Assembly (NCBI GenBank): GCA_905147135.1
Contig: LR990046.1
Coordinates: 13,732,501 to 13,796,500 of the forward strand
Length of the DNA stretch: 64,000 bases
Direction of reading: 5' to 3'
DNA from: Blastobasis lacticolella
Lineage: Eukaryota > Arthropoda > Insecta > Lepidoptera > Blastobasidae
Notes under the pieces: generated by a model
Seen by the model: the letters and a program-made list of their open reading frames with translations, nothing else
Told to the model about the DNA's origin: nothing
The model's database searches: none
In this document: piece after piece, positions 12,201 to 27,200 of the stretch
Layout: every line of letters starts with the position of its first letter
Position numbering within the stretch: position 1 is the stretch's first letter
Translations under genes and position numbers: made by a program

Positions 12201-15200
12201 ACTCTATATACATAATTGCATTGTAGTGCATACACTGAAATCTCTAATTACGTGGTTATTTATTTGTTGGTTGTGGCCAATGGCCAACATATAAATTGGG
12301 TGTCTAATAAAAATACCAACTACATGTACATTTTGACTTTATTTTATCACAATAGAAAATTAGATTTCAGTTCGCAATCTTCACATTAAAAAAACAATCG
12401 GGAGAAAACTCGGCTTGACCTTTTACCGGGTTCATAAAATGGACAAAGTGAAAGAGACCATGGGGGCAAAAACGACAGCAAAAGATAATCTCAAATACAA
12501 AGAGCTAGCCCAGAAATATGAAATACACGAATTTTCCGAACAAAATGGTTTGCTCTTCAAATGTACAGAACAATGAAAGTTATAATATGAGTCAAGTCGC
12601 ACTAGGGCCAGCTACTGCCACATTTTTGTATCTAAAATTTGTGCATAAACTCTATGCTATACCTCATAAAAAATAGTAGTTGAATAAAATTAAATTCCAA
12701 CATGAATTTGCAATCACTGTGAGTTATCAGATATACTACATAGAACATGAATTTCTTCAAGAATGGCGTGAAAAGGTTTTTACGCAATCAGCAACTCAGT
12801 AGTGATACTCCTCCAAACGTCCAGCTACGGTACAGAATACTAAACTACGGTTTCTGCTCATGAGCCGTACGCTTCTATTAAGGACAGCGTCGTGGAATTG
12901 TAGCTTATTTAAGTATTCTTTTGTAATGGCTTCATATCATGTGCGACCTCATTACGTGCGAGCGTCACGTACCCGTACCCAAGGGTCAGCCAAAGTTCCG
13001 CGGTGGACACGGCCCACGGCACATGACGCCCTTTATATTCATTCCTACATTATTAGGTTTCCAATTTTCCATGTAACATAATATTGTAGATATTTATAAA
13101 GGCCATGTTACAATATGGTGCCAAATATCAGAAAATAGGTCGTAGTTGTGGTGGATATTTAGCGACAAACGCTACAAGTTTGTAGAGTTTCTGCTGATGT
13201 AAATTAGTTCTCTAGACCCTATATAATAATAAAGTAATAATTTCTGGTGAAAATCGGCCCCTGAAACTGTTCAACCAGTCTCAGGGTCCCCAACGGAAGA
13301 GCTTGGTCGACCTCGCTTCACCTACGTTATTAGGAGGCACACCGAGTGGTATGGTCGTTGCGGTATTTACTCAAGTTCTCTATAAGTTGTATATAGCTAT
13401 CTTTTTTGCACCGGTCAGGCTTTTTTTGTACATGGTCAGACGGTCCACCTGAAGGAAAGCGGTCAAATGGTGATGAAAAGCGGTCCATATCGATATATGC
13501 AATCTATCTGAGGGGGCGGTCGCGGTGCCGGCCTTTTTCAAAACCATAAGTTGTAGTGCAAAGAATAGTTTCGAGTTATTTATTTATTAGATTGCATATT
13601 TGTCCATCAATCGCTTAAAATTCGCAAGCAAATGGTCTGAAAGCCAGATCGACAACTTTATCTTAGGTCTGGGTGAACGTACTAGCGGGAAGCTGGTTAG
13701 ACAAAATACTAGGTACCAAAGTACCCTATAGCATTTTCTATGTCTAATTTGACGTTTCATTGTTAATTTTTACCTAAATCAGTTATTATTCCGTGAATAA
13801 GACCGTGTAATACACCGTGAACGTCGGTAATAACTTGGTAACGTATCCGAACCCACAACGCTAACGGGCTCTGCTAATCGCCGTGTCCCTGACTCCGAGA
13901 CCGCGGAGGCTACATTACACCCAGGGAAGGCATTCCCGCAAATTGCGAAGCGAGATTTCGCCCATTTGTTGTTGCATGAAGGGCCAGCGTTGTGTTGTTT
14001 TTATCTGTATTTGAGGGTGCGAGTTTAGTGGAATGATCATTTTCATCTTTCGACACCACCTCGAAATTTTTACCTAATTCGTGCACAATCTGGGTGAGAT
14101 GGAACTTTGTCGACGTAAACCGAAGAGACAGCTGTTGGGGAAACCGACGCGTTCAGCTGGCGGCCGTGTTCAAACAGCTGTTATTCTCTATGACAATATC
14201 CGTGAGCGCCACGATGAAATGTGGCAGATCGTGGCCAGGATGCTAAGCAACGCGCAAATTTCTATTGAGATATTGTTATCATCCGACGGAACATCCTACA
14301 TTTCATCGCTGCGGTCAAGAACTTTTTTAGAGAATCGAACCCCAGGCCATGTAACACATGGAGATGTGTATATGGAGTTCTTCAAGAAAGGGGTTAAAAG
14401 GTTTTTACGGGGTCGGCAACGCGTGGGTGATGCCCCTGGTATTGCAAACGTCCATAGGCTGCGGTGACTGCTTACCATCAGGCAAGCCGCAAGCTTGTTT
14501 GCCACCTTAGTGGTATAAAAAAAAATGTAAGGTTTGCGGCGTGTACAACCGGCCAGTACTATTTGGTAATCACCGCACCGCGGTTGCGGCCGCGGATGCA
14601 GGCTAAACGCGTTGGTTTGATCAGACCTGCGTTCAGAACGGGATATAACCTTGGCGAAGTAAATCAACCTTCAATTGAATTTACTTCAGCAAGGTTCTGT
14701 ATCAGAAGGGATTACCAGAATTTTCCATAGCTCCTTCCTACTCTATATCGAAAGAGTGTCTGTTATATCATTTATTGCATTATCAACGGAAGTTTACATG
14801 AACGATCTTAATAAGTACGAACATATTGTATGGAGACTGTTTAGACAAACCCATCCATAAATAAATAAATATTCGTGGACGAATTCACACAGCGCCATCT
14901 AGCCCCAAACTAAGCAAAGCTTATACTATGGGTGCTGGATTACTGATATACTACGAGTACTTAAATACTTTTAAATACATACTTATTATACATAGAACAC
15001 CCAGACCCGTAATATAAATTAAAATTCATCATTTCAATTTCTGCTCGGCCGGGAATCGAACCCGGGACCTCTTGCATGGCAGACCCGGCATGTTGACCAT
15101 TGAACCACTCAGGTCGTCATCCATGTCCATTTCCATTACTTGTACAATGTAGGTATGTAGGTATTACCCCTACAGCATGAGTCTAGATTACGAATTCGAC

Positions 15201-18200
15201 AATCACTACATTGCATAGATGGGTCACAGTATCTGTACTTTGACGGTTACTTCGACAGGACGCCATATCACAGAATAATGATACTATGGTAACCTATAGG
15301 TCCAAAAATAGGGTTCGTTTCGAAGTTAAGACAGGAAAAAGGAAAAAAGGAGCAAAACATAAATATTTTCGAATAGATCCGTACCATACCGTGGTAAGTA
15401 TGATACACAGCTTTCTCCTCAGCCCCATACGTGCAAGAGGCAACTGTCACGTATAAATCACTCCTGCTGCTTATATCCCGTGTAAGTGAATAATTCATAC
15501 GATTTATATTCGATATTTGGAGCGACTCAGTAATTGAGCCCTCGCATCTTGCGATTGAACATAAAAGCTTCAAAGATTACCTTATCCGCCTTCTATTTGA
15601 TTATGCTTTATTAGGATACCAGCTTATTTACGAGTACCTGTTACCACAAAGTAAAAAGCGGCCCACCCAAAGCCCAAAAGATATTGGACATAGAGCATGT
15701 CCAATTTCTTTGGGCACATCTCTAGATGTTATGGGAGTACCTATGAGTGTTATCAATAAGTACCTCACGCAAATTTAATACATTTTCGATCGTACAAGGA
15801 AGGTCTTACTCAAATAAATAATGATAAAAAAGAATTTGCGGCAAGTCAAAGTATGAGTGGCTTTTGTGAGTATAACATTTTTTTCTTCATAGAGTGGCTT
15901 TACTTAACGACGATTAATGAATCTTTTTATAAAAAAAAGCGGAAGATATGCTTTAAATAGATAATTCCAGTTGGGCCTACGTGCATTCCAAAATACTATG
16001 CCAGATGGTGAGCGTAGCGCCTACTAGTACACGCGAATAACTGAGTGTTTGTAATAGTGCACATAAAGTTCCCAGCTTCGCAAAAAATGTATATAAATAA
16101 GTACCTATAGTAGTTCCCAGCTGCAGTACAGACGCTGATTCGCAGAGCTGTCATTTCGATTTACAATACTTCGAAAAAGTCCCATCCCAATCTGATTGCC
16201 CACGGATAGTTAGAATAGTAGCACCACAGAGAAAAATTGTAATAGTATCTACGCATTGCCTGTAGGCCGTACCTACACAGGGCTATTAGGAAGGTTTAGT
16301 TGGCAAAAACATCAATATCTTCGTATCAAAATTCGAATCGCCTAACCACTTTATGTCAAACACCCATAAAATTGTCTCTGATCTCCAAAGTACACCTACT
16401 CAATCAAGAAACCTCAATAACAACCACCCACTGCCTTGATATTGCCATCGATCCTCTCAAACGTGTCTCAGCGATCCCCAACTCGGGCAATCAAGGACGC
16501 CGTCGACTATGGCTATAGTGTGCTATGGCTATGGGGCTCCCTGTATCCTTGCCGGGACTCGATCCCGTATCCCATAGCGGGGGCATCGACCGCCCGAAAC
16601 TGGGTCACGACGGCCGACGCGCCTATTTATAACGTGCACTGTGGACCATTGGGCTATTTGACAACGGATATTTGGTTATAATGTCGACAAAAGTGTGTTT
16701 TATTAGTTTTATTGTTTATTGCTGCGACAGTTATTGCATGATGTACGAGGACTGCTGTGTCTTTTATGTATTGTTCGAAGAGCGATCTTAGAGTATGCGG
16801 CGGATTGTAAACTCCCGACTCTCCGTAGAATTGTTTTGATGTCACGTTCTCGTTTTTTTGGATGCTCCGATTTCGATTGTCCAGATGGTTTTTAGCTTAA
16901 TCTCATCGAATTGGGAACGGTAGTTTGGAACTTCGTTAAAAAATTAAACTTAAAGTACGTTTCAATAGAAAAAAAGTAGAGCACGATAATGGTAACTAAT
17001 ATCCCAGGAATCTAAATAGAATTCTTTTTTAATAAATTTAGATTTTTTATGTTTCTGTGGGTAATACATTAAATAAGTTAATTTGTTTAGATTTCTGGGA
17101 ATATTGTGCTTTATTTTTATTTTCCCTTGAAACATACTATACTTAGTATTTAATCTACTATTACAAAAGGAATAAATTCCTGCATACGTGACTACGAGTA
17201 CATTGGTGAACATAGGTATCTTTAAATGATGTAATTATTTAAAGATACCTACCTATGTTCACCGATGTACTCGTATGGCCGTTTTCACTGAACTAATGTT
17301 AGCAAATTCCAAATATAGATAAGAAAGAACTTAGCCGATTCCTAAGTTTAGTCTAAACGGCAAATAGTCTCGTATACAGTAAAGCCTTTACTTTTGAAGC
17401 TTACCTACATGATTTTGATAAAATTCTAAAATGAATTTATCGAAGTTATGACGTATCAAAGCACTATTATAATAAACACAGTTGCAGTAAGACCGCGGTA
17501 CCTCAGTTGCGCATAATTCAATAATAATATGTAATATTTACCTACATGTCATCCATGTTGGAATTCAAAAACACATAAAATGGCCGCCCAATGACCGCCG
17601 TATTATACTAATGCATTGCTTGTCTTGTAAGGCAGATAAAGTTTTATGTATTTTACTCCGAAAAGGTTTATTTCCAGCGACACACGATAAAACGACGTTT
17701 AGTTTTACTTTTACTGCTAACGAAATACGTAAATCTGGTGTAAAGTTTTATTTTAGGATGCAGTTGTTTACAGTTTACAGTAAACTACTATGGGCTTTTT
17801 TACTCGTTGCCGTGTACGTATATTGCACGCATGTTGTACTAAAGTATCTTACCTGTCTTTATACGTAATATATATTAAAATAATTAATGTAATAACTCAC
17901 TTTATACATGAAGATACTTTCGAAATATAAATTTCTATTTATCAGCACGTTATCAAAGAACGGGCGCAGTTGGCGCGAATTTATCAAATAGAGTATAGAC
18001 CACCCATACTGCGACTGCAATGTGTGCGTAGCCTTTGAGATAAGTACTATAGTTTCTTGCCAAATCAAAACCCCTCGTTCAGACCTAATTTGTATGTGAT
18101 CCTAGAGATAGCTGTAATGATTTAAACAGTCGTATTCGTTACAATTTAATAGTATAGTTTATTATGATTTTCATGAGAAAATGCCAAATTGACAATCCAT

Positions 18201-21200
18201 TTGACATGGACTAGACATTATTTCAAATCTCTCACGTTTATTCTTTACATATTTACTAATTACTATTGACTCTATTTGAATACAATAAAATATTTTAGTC
18301 GGTCATCGCATTTTTCAATAATTTCTTAAAATGATTAGGTATTTTATTACAATGAATTGCTATCATAATTATCTGTTTCAATAGAGTTAAAATGAACTTA
18401 AGTACTTGCTATGGCCGTCTTTTTGTTTTAATCATTTTCAACATTCAACCGCAGCCCTCTTAGACCCACAGCGTCATATAACTTGTAATTTACTGGATCA
18501 AAAGAGATCGTCAATGCTTAATTAAAATAAGTGGCAAGCTGATCGCGGCCTCTCATTCGGAAGTTAATAAAACATGTCTGCGGCCCACTTTCATCCACTC
18601 AAGGCGATATCTTACAATCTGGCAGAAAGCCTAGCTACCTATCCAATCCACTCCGTCCAGCGCACGTGCCCACTCCACAACCTTCGCCTAAACAGGAACT
18701 GACCCAGAAGTCTATGACCCAAACTCGGGCTAATGGACGATGATTCTTGAGTTTAAGTAATTTTTCATTTTACTTAGCTTAATTTAAAATATAGGGCAGA
18801 TTTCAACCTGTTTTCATGAACGAAAATACTTATAGGTATGCCTGTATGCCCGACTATGCCTGTACGTTAGCCTGTAATGGAAGTTTTCACGTTGTTCAAC
18901 AACAATTAATTTCCAATTGCAAATATTCTGCGAGACAAGCGAGTTTTATTACACGACAAGGGACAAAAATGGCATACCTATGCTCATGTTTTAAACGAAG
19001 AGCTGGCTGAATGTAAAAATTTCTTTTGCTGCATTTTTCGGTTATTTTCCTAAAATATTATTATAGACCTCAGAGGTTTTGTCTGTAAGTTAATTCATCA
19101 GTCAGACTCGCTACTTTATAGCTATTGAAGAGATGCTTAATCAGTTTTGTATTTACTAGCTGTTGTATAGCGACTTTCTTTGCGGCATAATCATCTCGAA
19201 TAATGTAGGTACAGTGAAAGAATTATGCAAAAAATATTCCTGATCACTCTTTCCAACACGCAACAAGTCCACACGTATCCTCAGCACAGACAAATGGTCC
19301 GGTACGGTCCGGGTTTCCTACCGCGATATTTAGACCATTACCGCGATAGTTTAAAACATTATATTACTGCTTAATATAAACATCGTTTACGAAGTATAAA
19401 AATACAAAGTTAAACTTTCTTTTCTTAAAATATCCATTGTAATCCATAGCGGTATCAGGTTATGGGTGAGCCTGGCGAAAGAGTTTTGGCATTTGGCTGC
19501 AACAAACGGCTGGCTGCGATTGACCTAAATGTGATGAATGAAGAAAGAGGTCGGAGTGGGCTTGGCGGATGGTTACTGCGCTCGGAACACAGGGTTATTA
19601 TGCTGTGTAGAGACCGTCTATAATGTAGAAGCGTAGTTTAACTTAGGTATGACGTAATTATGTCTTACCAAACCGCTTTCCATCAGACGTTATTTAGATT
19701 CTGACTATGTTTTTTCCGTTCACCGACTAAGTATTATAGTATAAAAAATGTTTTTCTGACTTTCGTGGAGATAAAAACTTCAGAAATAAATATCTCCACG
19801 ATTTAATTCCAACTTATAGCCGACTATAACTTTTTACAACAGTTGAATTAAATGTTGTGTGCGACTACGTCTCAAGAGGATAGTCTACATACTAAAAACG
19901 TCATTTAATACAGGTATACTCGCATTATCTATGCGAATTATTATACTCGTTCTTTGAATTTCACAGTTTCAGCATTTCGAACAGCAAGGCTGTTCTTGGA
20001 TTGTAGCCCACCAGGACCCATGCTGCCGGTCTTTGGTTTTATAGCAAGTAAAAAACGCAAACACAAACAAAAATACAATAAATAGACAGTTATTACTGGA
20101 TCTTTAGTCTCTACTACTCTATCTAAGACGGACCCCGGACCCTCCCCTTGCGAACGAGATCACAACCGGGACTGACTCCTAGTCATAGCATAAAATAATT
20201 TGTACAAAAAATGCGACATCGTCACTATTTTTGATCTGTGGCATAGCCAAGCGTCGCTATAGAACGTGCTGGCATTTCCGATACCAAACCCAAACCAGCG
20301 TAGTGGGGAACTGAAGAGTGATTTGAGACTTATTTATTTATTTAACTTCTAGAACTTACTTTCCTTTTACACACTTTATTTTTTTTACAGATTGTAAAGG
20401 GGAAATATATTTTTTTGAAGAAAGTTGAGGCCCAAAATACCAGATAACCTCTAGAGTTAAAGTAAACAATTTCAAAATAAAACTTGCGTCTACTTTGGCT
20501 AGTGAATTAGGGTCGCTGTCCAGTGTGGTAATGCGGCCTGCCTCTGGGCACTTATCAGGTTACTGGGGATCTTGGGCAAATTTTTTATCTTTAAATAAAC
20601 TTACTTAAACTAACTTACACAAAGCTAAACTTAGTGTATTTTTTTATATACCTATACACTCTGTTTTCGTATTATGAACATATATATTTTTATGTAAATA
20701 ATACATACCGAATAACCTATTGTAACTGGAGGATATTTTGCAAACCGTGTTTAGTCGCTACTCTCATGAAAAAAGAAACAAATTGTGGGTAGAGGTACTT
20801 TTTACTATTAAACATTATTTCCCGACGGCCTAACACGTTCCGCTGTAAACAACAATGGATGCGAGGACGTCATTTACATTATAATTGCTGTCGGTTTTGT
20901 AATATCCGTGAGAAGTATCCCATGGCCTCGGCACGCGACTGTCGAACACACAGTTCTCCTACAGCTGGAATGTATCTCCACACGATAAGACAAAGCAAAT
21001 AATTCGCGCTTTAGATCGACCTTTCTAAAGCATACTTAGTACGCAGCTAAGGAATGAAACGCTTATACGATATATACGCAATAAGTTCCCTAAACAGTAC
21101 AATCTGGACTCCTTCAAGGCCAAAGTGAATAGGCTGTTTCTAGACAGGCATAATCCATCCTCGGCCGCATCGTCGCTTATAATCAGGCGAAAAGAATTCG

Positions 21201-24200
21201 TTTATTTGTAGTAAATGAAATAACTAACCAAACTCGACCTACTATATAACGTGTTGGAAAGAAATGTAGTGCAGGTTTTTACTATTTATCCTTACCTACT
21301 TCTAATTTCCAACCACGATTATCACAGAATCAACCCATTAATTACATAACTACAAATTTTATTGCCTTAGCTTAGCTTAGACATCTTTATTGCATTGCAG
21401 AATAATTTGCTCTAGAAACTCCATCAACGGCTCCCATTTAAGGTAGATAACGCCAGCTGTTGATGAGTCCTTTAATTGTATTAAATTGGTTAATTTTGTA
21501 GCTACTCACATTAACATGCAGTTACTTAGTAGAAGGTTTTCTGATATTGTATTAGAGCCTTTCGAAATGAATAATGTCTTTTGTGGTGTTGGATTTAGTG
21601 AATTCAGCCTGTGCTTATGAATCTGGGGTGTGGTTGTTAAGGGTTGTTTATTTTTAGTTTGGGGAAAATCTCCGGCGTGCGATTGCGCAGTCCATCCATC
21701 ATTTATCCACGAGTGTCCAAAGACCTTTGGATATGCTCTTCTGAGGATGCCGCAGCCTGAAGCATTTAGATATTTACTTTTAGTGTCAATTACTTCATAG
21801 GTTAAGATTGGTGACTCGGTTGTTAATGCAATAATAAAGAAATCATTGAATTAATTACGAAATCATAATAAATACAATTTTGTGAAGTTATCTGATTCGA
21901 AATAATATTGGACTTGGCTCTTCTCCATGTCTCTGTTATACGATCTGCGAATTATCAGATTTCAGTTGGTAGCGCCAAGTAGACTCCCTAAAAATCAACT
22001 ATTAACAACTGTGCGTATCTACATAATATGTATATGGGTATACAGGAGTATAAATTGTCTAGAAAAAGCCTGAAACTGCGGTATAAACCATCACTTTTCG
22101 ACAGAAGCCAGTCAGTGGCGTGCCTAGGGGTTCAGAGTAAGGCAAGCCGAGAGATGAAGTTTGTGTAGTTTTTACGGTTATTAAAAATAAATCCATCCCC
22201 TTGCCACATTACTGATCAATCCTCACTTACACTCTTCAGTTTTATACCAGCAATATAACTTGTGAGAGAGACAACCAATAATTCAATGAGTCTGGTACAC
22301 CGATCTATGAAATTGTCTTATAAGCGATTTACTAATCTGAGAAATAGGTATAATAGGAATACATAAAGGAAATAATTTGTTATTTTCTGAGAAATGATTA
22401 AAAACTTTACCTTTTCCATGCAAATCAAAACTTGTGCACATTTTAAACCATCACAAGGGACTTTACTTCGTCTATTGTTGATCAATCTAATTAAATAACT
22501 TTTACTACAAAACACAACACTAACACAACAAAAAACTAATTACTTATCCGCCCAAACGGCTCAAACAAAATAATAGTGAAGTTGGTACGTATTACAGCAT
22601 TCAACAAACGTACCTACTGCGCATGCGCGAAGATGCCATTTTCAAAGATCCGTGTACAACTTCATACGCATGCAGGGCTTAAAGTCTCGTACAATTTACT
22701 ATATAAACAAACGTATAGTTATATCTCATTATAGGACAGTTTTCATATGTAAGAAAGAGACATACCGGCCGGAATCAAAGCCCGCTTACAAGCCAGCGCG
22801 TGCGAGCGAGATGACTGACCGAGTCTCAATTTCCTCAACTTGCGTGTGCGTTCGGATCGTGTTTCGTAACCTAGGCGCACGATGGCGCTGCTGTGCGGCG
22901 CGGCAGTTTGAAAAGAATTAGGAGCGCGAACTTTAAATAGTTCGCGCTCGCATTATCTTTGATTTTTTATCGATAATTATTTTTATAAGGCAAGCCGGGC
23001 TTTTGGGCTTGTATGACAGTAACGCCACTGAAGCCAGTTATCCGTAAAAATTGCAGTATGAGCCGCAGTCAAACTATTACCGTGAGTAGGAATCCTCATA
23101 ACGAGCAGCTGGGGCGCTTTCGACGCAATCGGCCCGAACGGTAGCAGGGTCAAGGTAGGAATTCATTACATATAGAACGGAATTGACCGAAAAGCCGCAC
23201 CGGCGGAATTGGGGACAATTACCCGATTTGTTGATTGCAGACTCGATTCGGCTGTTTCGTGTTCAACTTAGGACTTATGTTGTCATCCAAACTAATTTTC
23301 TAATATGAAAATAGGTAAGTAACTCTGTCTGTTTGTTACGTTTTCATACCTAAATCGTTTCTTCTTCATCGAGTTAATTTTCGAAAACTTTTGTTATATA
23401 TGGCTCGCCTAGTAGTCGGCGGCAACAACTGCATTGTTAGTTCATCGGTAATCGCCAGGAGCAGATTACCGCTGAACAGATTTCAATAAAATATGGCAAT
23501 GATGGAAATCTGGCTACTTTTTATCTCCAAAAAATAGCAAAATTTTACAGGGTTTCATATAAGTACCTGTGTAACGACATTTGCTTTTCATTTAAAATAG
23601 TAATAAAGGATTACTTATATAATATCTAGACTATACTTAAGCAAATAAATACTTTGGAAAATCGGCTGAAGATTTTCCGAAACTAAAAGATAGTTTCAAA
23701 ATACTTTCCACTAGCATTCGTCAGCAAGTTTCAAGGCTCATGTCCAATTGAAAATTTTTATCCAAGTCTGAATCTGTATGCTCTCTACACAGTTTACGTT
23801 TCCGACTACGCTCTTGGTCACCTACTCTTGTAAATTCCTTTCACATAGGCTAGTTTCGGCTTAATACAATCGAACACGCTCTACGAAGTCGATGTCTATT
23901 ATGTATTAGCGCCGACATTATATTTTAGAAATATTGAATAATTATACTCAGTAGTCCCCTTCTACCACTGTCCGGGGTGACAATAGGGAATTTTCTACCC
24001 AGTTGTCGAAATGTCACGAAAAAAAGTTGTACAACTTTTCTCCTAACCTACGCAACGGATTTGATGAGGTTTTCACTAACATTTGAATAATTTCCTCCGT
24101 GAAGACGGTTGATATAATATATGGATATTATAATACAGAAACCCCTGAAACACGAACGTAGCCGAGGCGGATCGCTAGTATTATCATAAACTCAATAAAC

Positions 24201-27200
24201 ATAGCAAAGTACGTATATATTAAGATTGATAATTGGCTACGCCTGGTAGATTACAAATCCGATTTACGCCTGAGCCACTCGAGTCACTCTCGCAGACCTG
24301 ATAATGCTCTCTCACACCGTGGGAAAACTGTCCAAATATATTTCACTCATAATAGATGAACAACATGCCTGTTAGCCAGTGAAAATGAAATAGATACTCG
24401 TAAACAACATTAGGGAAGTTTGGGCGAGTCAGAGGAATCTTCCGTGAAAATAAATTGATACCGTCTTTGGTATTAACTTTCGCAATCAAATTAGTGTTTT
24501 GTTGTGTCTATTTCAGTCAGGTTTGTAATTTCTTAGTTATTGTTTTCGTCGAGTATCTACTCAGATTTTTCTCGATGTGGTATTTAAACTAATCATAGTA
24601 TAAAACAAAGTCGCTTCCTGCCGTCTGTTCATATGTCCCTATGTCTCTATGTATGCATGAATCTTTGAAACTACGCAACGGATTTTAATGCGGTTTTCAA
24701 TAATTGATAGAGTAATTCAAGAGGAAGGTTTATAAGCAAGATACAAGGGTAGGCAGTGGTAAAGTAGGTGTACACGAACGAAGTGGCGCCGGGTCCACTA
24801 GTTTTAGATATCGTGTGAGCGTAATCGTAAGTAATCATAATCGTATGTATAATATTTTTTTCTAACAATAGACAATATTCAAATACGGTTAGTCAAGAAT
24901 TTCTAAAACGTCAAGCATTATTGGAGAGAGCTTTCCCGTGAAATTTTACGAGCTATACTATCTTATATTACACTTGGTTGTGAAAGTAAATGCAATGTGT
25001 CGATTTCTGTCAGTAACCTGCTCATTAAGGAAAATAAAAAACGCATAGAACATGCACTTTCGAATCATTATACTTCGCGGAATAATATAAACAAAACGTA
25101 CTAGTATGTACCAATCTATAGATATTCTGTAGATCTGTTGGCAAAAGTGCATAATATTTCCCTCGTTTGTTGTTTTCCGGTATTGTATTGCATCTCACAA
25201 TATCCCCATCAGAGGCTACCTCAGAGCAAAAAGTGTAGTAAGTAATGTAATAAGTAATAGTAGTAATGTAATAAACAAGCAATTCGTCCAAACAACAGAA
25301 TATACGACCATTAGAAAGGGAATTGAAAAATCGTTTCCCGAACGCCAGCGGGTTCAACTGTCACAAATCTTACAAATAAACAGCGTGGCCGACAGCATGA
25401 TAGAATGTGATGCATCGTATCGGTAGCATGGCGCTGAGAATAGCTATTCTGGTTAGACTGGCGTGTTGCTACGCCGGTGCTGGCGGCGAGCCAAGCTGCA
25501 GCATAGCCCCAGTCGGCACTCCACGGCGGTGCCACCGATGACCCGCGCTTCAAAAGCCAATAACGAAGCGCATATCTCTTTGTTGACAGATTTTGTTGGG
25601 TTAAATCATTTTGCTATCTATGGATCCAAGGGAAGTCTCGCTAGCGTGGCGAGTTGCCTGCCGCTTGTTATTGTATTGGTTTGATGTGGTGTCTAAGTGG
25701 ATTTGGGGGGTCTCTGGAGCATATTGTATCCTCATTTATAACATAGATATAGTCCAAGGGTTGTGAGGATGTAGTTACCTACCAATGATCCCTTTCCACC
25801 ATTCTCCATCAATTCTTTATCATTCCCCATTCCACGTGAGTAAACCCGCGGGTAAAAGCCTATAATACCTAATGTATAGATTGAGATAGGTGTTTAACCA
25901 TGAGAAGAAAAACTTACTAATTTTATGAATTCGAAACAAAATTTGTATGTAATAGTGTCTGAGCATCAACATAGATTTACCTATTACAAGTAACAACATA
26001 GTAAGTACCTTTTTATGAAGCCGTAGCGGACGAAGTCAAGGGCAAGTCCAAGTAGGATGATATTGACAAACTAAGGTATGATTTACTACAAGTACTTAGG
26101 TACTTAAGCAGCCCAAGAAATACGACATTTTCGTATTGATGACCACTAAATCGAGTTCGTAACGCAATAACAGCGGATTGCAAAAAGTTGGACGTAATTG
26201 GATGAATCGGAGCGGTAAAAAAGATTCCTATTCAGTTGGAAGATTACTGCCACAAATCGGATTGGTCTAGACATGCCATAGACATAGAATAATCCTATTT
26301 GAGATAGGTACTAAAATAATCGTATATTGCAATAACTGCGTACGGTGGACTGAGCAAACAATGATTCGATTTGCATTTAGATGAAATTCAAGATCAAAAG
26401 TGTAAACAAATTGCCACTATAAAAAATAAACCTCAAAGGGTGGATTATTTTAAATTATCTTTTTTTTAAATTCGTACAAAATATGTCATTTTAAATGTGA
26501 TCATTTTTCATATTGATGATTTCTAATCGATACTATTGAGTATCGATTAGAAATAATTCACCCCATGGGTTTATTTTTTATGGTTAGTAATATTTTTGAT
26601 CTTGAATGTTATCTTCAGGTATACAAAATTTGTATTTCAGATACAAATTGATACTTGAGTGTTATACGTAAAGGAGGGATACACGGAGACTTTAAGGAAT
26701 AGTAGATATGGATCGCCTGAGTGTTATAGCTGTAATGACAAAACTTCACAGCCATACAGGCCTTTCGTATATGGAGGTTATACTTATTTACGGGGCGGTC
26801 GTATTGACTATGTGTGGAAGAATTTTAGAATTTATTAGGTAGGTACAATTAGATAGATAGCTTATTTGCTTGTTCGCTAAAAAATATATTTTCATGGTGT
26901 CGATATTAAAGTCCTTGTGTCATAATTAGGTACGCTAATTTTGAATACCCATACATTTAAAACGAATGATCATTAGAATTTACAATTTGTAAAAGTAAAA
27001 CTGTAAAATCCGTAACATTATTATCCACAACATAAATATCTGTACTGTAGATTAGTAAACCCATAAAATTAATTAGCATAACTTCAATTCGTATTAATTA
27101 AAACCCATAACTTTTGTTATAATTAAAAACAAGATAGTCGCTACAGTCTGAACGGAACCGAACCTGCAGTTTTTCTAAAGAGCAATCACTCTATTTCACA

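Noticed and set aside
14081..14467. 128-aa open frame on the plus strand
   Set aside because: Its second half lies in an interspersed repeat found at 56.1 and 57.6 kb, and no domain is recognisable in the first half.
15042..15117. A tRNA gene on the minus strand
   Set aside because: The cloverleaf is incomplete and the same sequence with the same non-tRNA body recurs at 38421 and 54070, so it is a SINE head.
16540..16640. tRNA-like stretch GGGACTCGATCCCGTATCC
   Set aside because: There is no A box at the right distance and no related copy.
25428..25541. 37-aa ORF starting [14 protein letters not shown], resembling a signal peptide
   Set aside because: It is too short, no downstream exon was found, and the GC-rich block may be a repeat. 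It could be revisited with transcripts.
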